Below are positions 39,709-46,451 of a DNA stretch of 64,000 nucleotides, piece by piece. Position numbers and translations under genes: made by a program. Within the stretch, counting starts at the first letter, position 1. Each line of letters starts with the position of its first letter. The notes under the pieces were generated by a model. The model saw only the letters and a program-made list of their open reading frames with translations, had not been told where the DNA came from and did not search any database. Source of the stretch: Balneolaceae bacterium (lineage in GTDB: Bacteria > Bacteroidota > Rhodothermia > Balneolales > Balneolaceae); contig JAXHMK010000009.1 in NCBI GenBank assembly GCA_034521495.1, forward strand, positions 799,001-863,000. The letters run 5' to 3'.

Positions 39709-39736
39709 TATCCAGTCTCCAGTCTCCAGTATCCAG
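39709..39736. repeat. Right heptad array of S23 cassette A
   Basis: Four 7-bp units ending CCAG; the outer two are TATCCAG, the exact complement of the left array's outer units. It ends two bases from the stop codon (39741-39739) of the PaaY-like gene. Confidence 0.75.
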
Positions 39737-39738
39737 AA

Positions 39739-40335
39739 TCAATTTTTCTTCTTCTCTCTCCAAGTCTCATACTCCCTCTCCTGCTCTTCTCTATTCTTCG
39801 GAACCTCCCGCAACGGTTCACACTCTTTCCACTCGTTTTTCATATCTGATGGTAATTTCTGATACCAGGCTGTTCCCTCCGTTTTCCACTCCAGCATCTC
39901 ATCGGATACATCTTTGATGATTTTTGCCGGATTTCCTACAACTACTTTTCGATTGGGAATCTCCATCCCTTCGGACACAAAAGTCAGAGCACCTACGATG
40001 CATTCATCTCCAAGATTTACATTGTCCATCACCACGGAATTCATTCCAATTAAACAATTCTTACCAATGGTTGATCCATGAATGATTGCTCCATGTCCGA
40101 TATGGGCTGACTCTTTCAGTGTGACTGTCACTCCCGGAAACATGTGGATCGTACAATTTTCCTGAACGTTACAGCCATTCTCAATCACAATTTTTCCCCA
40201 ATCTCCCCGAATGGCCGCGCCGGGACCGATGTAGACATCTTGTCCAATGATTACATTTCCGGTTACGGCCGCTTGTGGGTGGATGAATGCACTTTCATGA
40301 ATAACTGGTTTATATCCTTTGAATTCGTAGATCAT
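39739..40335 (-). CDS. PaaY-like gamma-carbonic-anhydrase-fold (hexapeptide repeat) protein
   Basis: 198 residues. Residues 10-160 are left-handed beta-helix hexapeptide repeats (AAVTGNVIIGQDVYIGPGAA, AHIGHGAIIHGSTIG) with gamma-CA metal histidines in TIHMFPG and HIGHGAIIHG. A helical tail (160-198) follows. PaaY homologues hydrolyse CoA thioesters that accumulate during phenylacetate breakdown. Its length and its position beside the PaaZ-type and thiolase genes favour this over a plain carbonic anhydrase. The thioesterase role is inferred. Confidence 0.82.
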   Translation of the reverse strand: MIYEFKGYKPVIHESAFIHPQAAVTGNVIIGQDVYIGPGAAIRGDWGKIVIENGCNVQENCTIHMFPGVTVTLKESAHIGHGAIIHGSTIGKNCLIGMNSVVMDNVNLGDECIVGALTFVSEGMEIPNRKVVVGNPAKIIKDVSDEMLEWKTEGTAWYQKLPSDMKNEWKECEPLREVPKNREEQEREYETWREKKKN

Positions 40336-40356
40336 AAAAAATGGATTTTATAAATA

Positions 40357-40581
40357 TTATTTTAATGAATCAATGTATCGGTCATGTTTCGAGGCACCAT
40401 CCTGAACTCCTGTATTTATGGAATTTTTTCCGAATTGGTCGACGGGATCTGCTCCCTCGTTGGATAGAGATTCCAAATGCTTTTCAACCATCTTTGAAAT
40501 GCTCCTAACGTGCTTTTTTGCATAAAGTTTGGCATTTTCAATTACCTTTTTATCGATCGATAATGTAATTTTTTCTTTTAT
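40357..40581 (-). pseudogene. DUF6364-like ribbon-helix-helix antitoxin without a usual start codon
   Basis: One frame reads 74 codons to TAA at 40359-40357, with the classic antitoxin opening KEKITLSIDKKVIENAKLYA and RSISKMVEKHLESL. The codon where Met is expected, just before K-E-K, is ATA (40581-40579), and a stop lies a few codons upstream with only ATT/ATA between. It either uses a rare start or has lost its ATG. No matching toxin is adjacent. Confidence 0.5.
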
Positions 40582-40593
40582 ACAAATTATTAC

Positions 40594-40885
40594 TTATAAC
40601 CTGTATTTATCATTCAACTCAATTCCCTGCCGTATCAAATCCAGTGATTTTTCCAGGCGTCTTTTTTGGTTGCATCCCATTTAGCCGATTCAATGTGTTC
40701 GATGAATTCCTTTTTCTTATAATCGGTAAAATTTTCGAATTTGGCTTTTGCATCAGAATCATTTGATAACGCTTTAGCCAAAAGATCGGACGTCAATTCT
40801 TTCTTTTCTTCTTTATCCGCGATTTCTAATTCCTCATCAATCTCCCGGTATTTAATCGCCTCCCGTATCGAATCATTCTGCCCTG
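40594..40885 (-). pseudogene. YdeI/OmdA-family C-terminal fragment with a frameshift
   Basis: On the minus strand the frame reads LTSDLLAKALSNDSDAKAKF and KKKEFIEHIESAKWDATKK, the C-terminal pattern of YdeI/OmpD-associated proteins (D-L-x-x-A-L, then F-I-x-x-I-x-x-A-K). After an A6 run (T6 on the plus strand, 40662-40667) the frame closes at TGA (40637-40635). The shifted frame continues correctly as KSLDLIRQGIELNDKYRL to TAA at 40594. The N-terminal domain is missing. Confidence 0.5.
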
Positions 40886-41071
40886 GTCGAATCCGGTGAT
40901 TATCAGAATGCCAGTGAAGCAGTCCGGGATGCGATTCGGTTTCATCAGATCTACAGAGATAAAATTGTTGAAGATTTGAGGAACGAAATTGAAAAAGGAT
41001 GGGACGGCCCCGAGAGTTCCAGAAAAATTCAGGATATTATTTCCGCCAAGACCGAAGAAGGCGTTCATTAA
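40880..41071 (+). pseudogene. ParD antitoxin, 5'-truncated
   Basis: In frame up to the TAA at 41069-41071 one reads ALVESGDYQNASEAVRDAIR, then RNEIEKGWDGPESSRKIQD. This is the C-terminal two thirds of a ParD antitoxin. The upstream ribbon-helix-helix half is absent and the frame meets a stop near 40853. It sits directly before the ParE remnant, as in an intact parDE locus. Confidence 0.6.
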
Positions 41072-41377
41072 ATGGCTTCTCCAAAAGTGTATATACTTTC
41101 GGCTGAAGCCGACAGGGACTTTGAAGAGATTTTTGATTATATCGTGGAAGAGTTCGACTTGGATCAGACGGTGAGATATCTTACGGAATTGGAATCAATC
41201 ATTTTGAAATTAACAGATACTCCCGAAATCGGCAAGAATCGTGATGAAATTAAACCCGGCTTAAAAAGTTTTCCCTTCTCGTCTCAGATTCTATTTTATT
41301 GAGTGAATAAAGATCACATTCGGATTGTACGGGTTCTGCATGCAAGGCGAGATATTCTCAGATTTTTCGAAAAGTAA
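41072..41377 (+). pseudogene. ParE toxin with a premature stop
   Basis: The frame begins MASPKVYILSAEADRDFEEI and reads QILFY before TGA at 41300-41302. After the stop the same frame continues VNKDHIRIVRVLHARRDILR to TAA at 41377. Normal ParE proteins have F-Y-R-V here, so the stop is easily explained by a CGA-to-TGA change. With ParD truncated too, the locus is dead. Confidence 0.65.
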
Positions 41378-41471
41378 CTTTTTAAGGTTGATGGAACTCC
41401 CAGCGAGGGCCAATTCCAAAAACCAACACAATCAAATAGGCAGAGCTTATTAAGGACTATCTGTTTTACTT

Positions 41472-41735
41472 TCAACCTTCTTTTATCATCCGTTCATATT
41501 CATCGTGAGTGCCAATCCAAACCCATATAAAATCATTTCCATCTTCGACGGCAAGGGCTCTATAATTAATTCCTACTCTTGCCGACCAAAAGTTCCCAAC
41601 TTTTTTAAAATGAAGTGAAGGATGGCGTGGATTAGCTTTTAAAAGCTCGAAATTCTGTTTTGCCAAGTTTTGAATTGAGGTAGGAAGTTTATCAAAGCAC
41701 TTCCAAAATCGGTTTGTGGTTTTATGAATCTTCAA
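41472..41735 (-). CDS. RelE/ParE-superfamily toxin
   Basis: 87 residues of the compact RelE/ParE fold: FWKCFDKLPTSIQNLAKQNF, SLHFKKVGNFWSARVGINYR, and the end WVWIGTHDEYERMI, a shape typical of ParE-like toxins that follow a small acidic antitoxin. The start overlaps the antitoxin stop by 4 bp, so translation is coupled. Likely target: ribosome-bound mRNA or gyrase; not decidable here. Confidence 0.8.
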   Translation of the reverse strand: MKIHKTTNRFWKCFDKLPTSIQNLAKQNFELLKANPRHPSLHFKKVGNFWSARVGINYRALAVEDGNDFIWVWIGTHDEYERMIKEG

Positions 41736-41932
41736 AGATTTTTGAGTTCTGAATGTCTTTTTTCACTCTTGGCTTCCTTAATCAGGAAATCTAACTTGCC
41801 GGCCTTCGAATCTGTTTCTATTTGTTTGTCCCAATCCCGCCAGTCTTTTTCAGAAAACCATTTTCTCAATTCTATATATTCATCTTTCGGAAGAGCTTCG
41901 ATTTCCGATTTAAGCTGATCCATTTTAGACAT
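41732..41932 (-). CDS. Antitoxin of the RelE/ParE-like pair
   Basis: 66 residues from ATG at 41932 (MSKMDQLKSEIEALPKDEYI); three extra residues are possible from an earlier ATG. Largely helical and charged, with RKWFSEKDWRDWDKQIETDS in the middle and a Lys/Glu-rich tail. This matches the small partner encoded in front of many ParE-type toxins. It probably neutralises the toxin and represses the operon. The locus lies between the thiolase gene and the dead parDE. Confidence 0.72.
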   Translation of the reverse strand: MSKMDQLKSEIEALPKDEYIELRKWFSEKDWRDWDKQIETDSKAGKLDFLIKEAKSEKRHSELKNL

Positions 41933-42040
41933 ATTATACACCCATCCTTTTAATTTTTTACCTTAATAGTTTGATTTCTTCTCTATGGAGTAACGCAATG
42001 TTCCATAAATATTTTCTGCAGCCAATCAAATTAATAAAAA

Positions 42041-43255
42041 CTACATCTTCTCCAAAACAGTTGCATACCCCTGGCCAACACCCACACACATGGTAACCAA
42101 TGCATACTTTTTGTTTTGTTTCTGTAACTCAATGCCGGCGGTTTGAAGAATTCGGCCCCCGCTCATTCCCAATGGATGTCCAATCGCAATGGCTCCGCCA
42201 TTTGGGTTGATTCGGGGATCATCATCGTCAATTCCCATTTTTCTGGTACAGGCTAAAACCTGCGCTGCAAATGCTTCATTAATTTCAATGATGTCCATGT
42301 CATTAAGCGTGAGTCCTGCCCGTTCAAGTGCAATTTCTGATGCATATACCGGACCGATTCCCATAATCCGTGGTTCAACCCCGGCCACTCCTGATGAGAC
42401 AATCCGAGCCATCGGTTCTAAGTGTTGATCCTTCACAGCCTGTCCTGAAGCGATCAACATGGCTGCGGCACCGTCATTCAATCCTGAAGAATTTCCTGCC
42501 GTAACACTTCCATCTTTTTTGAAAGCCGGCCTGAGTTTTGAAAGAATTTCAGGAGTGGTATTAGGTTTGATAAATTCATCATTCTCAAAGATAATTGGAT
42601 CAGCTTTTCGCTGGGGGATTTTAACCGGTACAATCTCTTCGGCCAGCCGGCCGGACTCTTGAGCTTTTCCAGCTTTCTGCTGAGACCAGGCTGCAAATGT
42701 ATCCTGATCTTCCCGGGAAATTTCATACTTTTCAACAAGATTCTCGGCCGTGCTTCCCATTCCATCGGTTCCATAAAGTTCTTCCATCTTCGGGTTGATG
42801 AACCGCCAGCCGAAGCTTGAGTCGTGCATTTCGGAGTCGTTCCCAAAAGGTTTAGATGTTTTTGAAATTACCCACGGCCCGCGAGTCATGTGTTCCACTC
42901 CTCCGGTTATAAACAGGTCGCCTTCTCCAACAGCGATGGCCCGCCGTGCATGAATAGCAGCAGACATACTTGATGCACATAAACGGTTTACAGTCTCACC
43001 CGGTACGGTGAATGGTAATCCCGCCAACAGCAATGCCATTCGGGCCACATTTCGATTGTCTTCTCCGGCTTGGTTGGCACAGCCCAAAATCACATCATCA
43101 ATCAAATCCGGATCAATAGACTCATTTCGTTTCAACAATTCTTTAATGGGAATGGCAGCAAGATCATCTGTCCGAATAGGAGAGAGGCTCCCCCGAAAAT
43201 TCCCGACTGGAGTTCGGATAGCGTCGATAATGAAGGCTTGTTGATGGTCAGACAT
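42041..43255 (-). CDS. Acetyl-CoA acetyltransferase / 3-oxoadipyl-CoA thiolase-like
   Basis: 404 residues of a complete thiolase. The nucleophilic cysteine lies in NRLCASSMSAAI, then NEAFAAQVLAC, the histidine in GGAIAIGHPLGMSGGRIL and the second cysteine in CVGVGQGYATVL. The RTPVGNFRGSL N-terminus and overall length fit the PaaJ/PcaF group that cleaves 3-oxoadipyl-CoA. With the PaaZ-like and PaaY-like genes nearby this supports aromatic (phenylacetate) breakdown. Generic acetyl-CoA acetyltransferase activity cannot be excluded. Confidence 0.88.
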   Translation of the reverse strand: MSDHQQAFIIDAIRTPVGNFRGSLSPIRTDDLAAIPIKELLKRNESIDPDLIDDVILGCANQAGEDNRNVARMALLLAGLPFTVPGETVNRLCASSMSAAIHARRAIAVGEGDLFITGGVEHMTRGPWVISKTSKPFGNDSEMHDSSFGWRFINPKMEELYGTDGMGSTAENLVEKYEISREDQDTFAAWSQQKAGKAQESGRLAEEIVPVKIPQRKADPIIFENDEFIKPNTTPEILSKLRPAFKKDGSVTAGNSSGLNDGAAAMLIASGQAVKDQHLEPMARIVSSGVAGVEPRIMGIGPVYASEIALERAGLTLNDMDIIEINEAFAAQVLACTRKMGIDDDDPRINPNGGAIAIGHPLGMSGGRILQTAGIELQKQNKKYALVTMCVGVGQGYATVLEKM

Positions 43256-43318
43256 GAGATATGAGATTTGAGATATTAGATAAAGGTGTGAGGTATGGGG
43301 AGTGGGGTATGCGGAAAC
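43256..43318. repeat. Left heptad array of S23 cassette B
   Basis: Beginning at the base next to the thiolase start codon, nine 7-bp blocks follow one another, among them GAGATAT (twice), GAGATTT, AGGTATG and GGGTATG. Units are degenerate but keep a period of seven and a purine-rich top strand. Confidence 0.6.
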
Positions 43319-43396
43319 TGTTAAATAATTCTATTCTGTAAGGAAATCGATTTTTTGGGTTCATACAATTGTAAACAGTTAAATAATCTTCAAAAC

Positions 43397-43759
43397 ATGA
43401 GCTACAGGAATTTAGAAATTTGGAAACTTGCAAGAAAACAATCGATTCTGATTCACAAAATGTCACTTTCACTGCCGCAGTTTGAGCTTTATGAAACAGG
43501 AAGTCAAATTCGCCGATCAGCGAAATCAATTCGTTCCAATATTGTTGAAGGCTATGGCAGACGACGCTATAAAAGTGAATATATTCGATTTCTGATATTT
43601 TCACATGCTTCGGCTTTAGAAACTCTTGACCATCTTGAAACGCTTGCAGAAACCGGATCTTTAACAGACATGGATCAATATCAAAAAATTTGGAATATTG
43701 TGGATGAATGCGGAAGAAAACTCAATAAATTTATATCGGGAGTGGAGCGTGAATATTAA
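43397..43759 (+). CDS. S23-family four-helix-bundle protein (cassette B)
   Basis: 120 residues from ATG at 43397; an upstream extension to 43355 is not supported. It carries the same family core as the 39293 copy ([55 protein letters not shown]). It lies on the plus strand, opposite to both neighbours. The flanks are heptad arrays of a different sequence from those of cassette A. The proteins are close paralogues while the repeats are cassette-specific. Confidence 0.85.
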   Translation: MSYRNLEIWKLARKQSILIHKMSLSLPQFELYETGSQIRRSAKSIRSNIVEGYGRRRYKSEYIRFLIFSHASALETLDHLETLAETGSLTDMDQYQKIWNIVDECGRKLNKFISGVEREY

Positions 43760-43771
43760 CTAAATTTTGTC

Positions 43772-43799
43772 CGCTCTCCGCATTCCCCAATCCTCAAAT
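43772..43799. repeat. Right heptad array of S23 cassette B
   Basis: Read on the minus strand from the OstA-like stop codon outward, the sequence falls into heptads such as GATTTGA, GGATTGG and GGAATGC, resembling the left array in inverted orientation. It ends exactly at the stop codon (TAG, 43802-43800). Confidence 0.55.
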
Positions 43800-45278
43800 C
43801 TACGTTTCATTATCCGTTTCCTCAATAACTTCTGATTCCTCAATTGGATCCTCATTACCGCTATCAGCCTCCTGATTTTCCAAAAATTTCAAATACCTTG
43901 GCGGGAGTTCGAATGGGCGTTCTTCGGGTATAGGAGGGAGGCGCGGGATTCGAATTTCAGGCCGGACGGGACGCATATCCGGATTCCATTGGAAATTATC
44001 AAGCTTTCTTTCAACATTAGCAGGATCTTCAGGCAGATATGAACCGTTGATACCTTGCTCAGCTTTAAATTCATCAAATTCACCACTCTCAAAATGCATT
44101 ATTGCCGGACCGGCTGAGATCAATTCAATTAAGCCGTCAGGTTCATCATTTTCATCTCGTTGGTGAAAGATGATCTCTGCATTATTGAAGATACGCAGTC
44201 TCTCCAGTTCTCCACTTTCGAAATAGGCATTGAGTGTGTCCCCCGTCATCTGATGTAAGCGGCCGGTTAGAGAATCTTCCTGAACAAGAATCGGGCGGGG
44301 GTAAGAGGTGAGGAAATCAATAGAACCCTCCTCCATATATGCTTCTGTGTAAGGCCCGCTGAGTTGAATTCTCTCGTGCCAGAGTATTGGTGATGATCGC
44401 AAAATAAACTGCTCAATATCATCGCGATAATTGGCGGTATCTGCAATGGCAGAAAATTCAGATGACCACATACGCACATCTCCAAAAGAATCCATGTAAG
44501 AAACAGTATCGGTTTCAGTGAGTTCAATGGTATCGGCAAAAAGATGGGTTGTGTCTTCTTTCGATTCGCTGATCTCCATCAGCCAGGCATCTTCTTTCAG
44601 CAATCGATAACCTGTAGAATCAGCATAGAGATACTGTCCCGTAAATCGAACGTCATCCTCAAAATCGTTGGCGTACACCTGTCCAAACATCTCATATAGA
44701 TCCTGTTCCCGATTCATAAACAATGAGTCTGCTTCGATATATTGGGTGCTGTCTGATAGCTGCACATCACCGCGAAAAACGGCACTATCTAATTCCTGGT
44801 AGTAGAGACCATTTTGCGCAATTAGCGTACCATCTGCATCCTCAAACCGGACAGGCACGTTAAATGTGGCGATATCAGTTTGCATATTCACATCTATTGA
44901 ATCACTGAACATCATGTTTTGCTCCGATTGAACGATTACACGTCCCCGAAGACGACTTAGCTCAGTTTTCGTGTTGTGGTAGAGTGTATCCGCCCAGATC
45001 ATCTCATTATCCGTTTCGATCTGGATATTATAAGCAGTTAACAAACTGCGCTCTGTGTATTGATAAACACTATCCGTCTCTAAAACCATCTCTTCGGTGG
45101 TTAGAGTAACATTGCCAAGAATTTTGCGAACAGATTCTCCATCAATTGTGATACCCTCCGCTTGGTCGGCTTGGTCGATAATCACCCGATCCTGAGCCTG
45201 GAGATTTTGATGATTAGTAAGAAAGATCCAAAAAATAAATCCAATAAAAGCTGTGTATGTGCCGAGGTTTTTCATCAT
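43800..45278 (-). CDS. OstA/LptA-like outer-membrane biogenesis protein
   Basis: 492 residues. Signal peptide (1-28), then repeated beta-strand units of the OstA/LptA fold across 40-390, with GNVTLTTEEMVLETDSVYQY, ADTLYHNTKTELSRLRGRV and FRGDVQLSDSTQYIEADSLF. A Pro-rich and acidic tail ends the protein. It is longer than LptA and resembles Bacteroidota OstA-like proteins of the LPS or lipid transport bridge. The start overlaps the LptC stop by 4 bp. Confidence 0.8.
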   Translation of the reverse strand: MMKNLGTYTAFIGFIFWIFLTNHQNLQAQDRVIIDQADQAEGITIDGESVRKILGNVTLTTEEMVLETDSVYQYTERSLLTAYNIQIETDNEMIWADTLYHNTKTELSRLRGRVIVQSEQNMMFSDSIDVNMQTDIATFNVPVRFEDADGTLIAQNGLYYQELDSAVFRGDVQLSDSTQYIEADSLFMNREQDLYEMFGQVYANDFEDDVRFTGQYLYADSTGYRLLKEDAWLMEISESKEDTTHLFADTIELTETDTVSYMDSFGDVRMWSSEFSAIADTANYRDDIEQFILRSSPILWHERIQLSGPYTEAYMEEGSIDFLTSYPRPILVQEDSLTGRLHQMTGDTLNAYFESGELERLRIFNNAEIIFHQRDENDEPDGLIELISAGPAIMHFESGEFDEFKAEQGINGSYLPEDPANVERKLDNFQWNPDMRPVRPEIRIPRLPPIPEERPFELPPRYLKFLENQEADSGNEDPIEESEVIEETDNET

Positions 45279-45829
45279 TCAACTATCAACCGGCCTCGTG
45301 GTTCTGTGATGGTGTACGAGGTTAGATCTGTTAATCCGCTGAAACCACGTCCGGAAATACTATCTGTTGGTGTGATAATGGTGACGAACTGAGGCGAGGA
45401 GATCCGGTCTGAATCCTGAATATATTTCAAATACTCCGTAAAAAGTTGGCGGTCATCAACCGTTTGAACCCGAACCGAATCTAATAGTTCAAATTCCCGG
45501 TCATTATCATAGTAGATAGCATCTTTACTCCAGGCTTCGGTTTCTAAGGTTCCGGTTGTATCAAAAAGTTGAACGTATACAGGACCGTCAATAGTGGTGC
45601 GTTTATTTTCTTCGGTTTGATATTGTACGGAGTGGGTACCTTCAATAATCATTCGGGTGCGTCCCTCACGCATGAGTGATATTTCTACATTCCAGCTTTC
45701 GGTCGTTGTGATCAGAGAATCGTTTAAAGCAGCCTGAACCTGTTGGGTATCGTATTCGGAGAGTTCTGTGCAAGAGATTGAAATGAAAACGACCGACAAA
45801 ATCAGCCCGAATCTACGAATGGGTTCCAA
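45275..45829 (-). CDS. lptC: LptC-like lipoprotein of the LPS export bridge
   Basis: 184 residues if translation starts at TTG 45829-45827, giving L-E-P-I-R-R-F-G-L-I-L and a lipobox FISISC. The longer in-frame reading extends into upp and is not credible. The body (TTESWNVEISLMREGRTRMI, DGPVYVQLFDTTG) is the LptC beta-jellyroll pattern. LptC passes LPS from LptBFG to LptA; here it is likely lipid-anchored rather than helix-anchored. It overlaps upp by 17 bp and the OstA-like gene by 4 bp. Confidence 0.7.
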   Translation of the reverse strand: MEPIRRFGLILSVVFISISCTELSEYDTQQVQAALNDSLITTTESWNVEISLMREGRTRMIIEGTHSVQYQTEENKRTTIDGPVYVQLFDTTGTLETEAWSKDAIYYDNDREFELLDSVRVQTVDDRQLFTEYLKYIQDSDRISSPQFVTIITPTDSISGRGFSGLTDLTSYTITEPRGRLIVE

Positions 45830-46451
45830 AATAGCGATCTCCCGCGTCGCCCAATCCCGGAACGATGAAAGCATCATCATTAAGTTTTTCATCCACTGCT
45901 GCTGTGATAATTGGTACATCGGGATATTTTTTTGTGATTCGATCGAGTCCCTCGGGTGCTGAAACCAGGGAGATAAAACGGATATTTTCCGCTCCATTTT
46001 TTTGAAGAAATTTAATGGCATCATCTGCACTTCCTCCGGTTGCCAGCATGGGATCAACCAGAAGCACAAGGGCTTTGTCTAACCCTTCCGGCATGTTTGA
46101 ATAATAGTCAACGGGCTGATGTGTTTTTTCGTCTCTGTACATCCCGAGGTGCCCCACCTTTGCATCCGGCACAAAATCGATAATGGCGTCTACAAGACTC
46201 AAGCCAGCTCGCAAGATAGGAACAATAACAATTTGCTGATCGATCTCATATCCTGTTGTGGTAGTGATGGGAGTTTCCACATCTGTTTCCCGAAGGGGCA
46301 GATCTTTGAGTGCAAAATAAGCCAAAATCGTAGCAATTCTGGCCATAGCAATTCGAAAATCTGCGGTTTTGGTTGTTGAATTACGAAGTATGGTAAGATC
46401 CCTGGAAACAATGGGATGTTGTATAACCGTAGGTTCGTTCGATTTATTCAT
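45813..46451 (-). CDS. upp: Uracil phosphoribosyltransferase
   Basis: 212 residues from the ATG at 46451 (MNKSNEPTVIQHPIVSRDLT). An upstream extension to 46529 lies inside the symporter gene. The PRPP loop LLVDPMLATGGSADDAI and the uracil-binding PGLGDAGDRYFGT end are classical. It makes UMP from uracil. The start overlaps the symporter stop by 8 bp, an unusual partner for a nucleotide-salvage gene. Confidence 0.95.
   Translation of the reverse strand: MNKSNEPTVIQHPIVSRDLTILRNSTTKTADFRIAMARIATILAYFALKDLPLRETDVETPITTTTGYEIDQQIVIVPILRAGLSLVDAIIDFVPDAKVGHLGMYRDEKTHQPVDYYSNMPEGLDKALVLLVDPMLATGGSADDAIKFLQKNGAENIRFISLVSAPEGLDRITKKYPDVPIITAAVDEKLNDDAFIVPGLGDAGDRYFGTHS

Noticed and set aside
39252-39736. 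CRISPR array
   Set aside because: The units are 7 bp without unique spacers and no cas genes are present.
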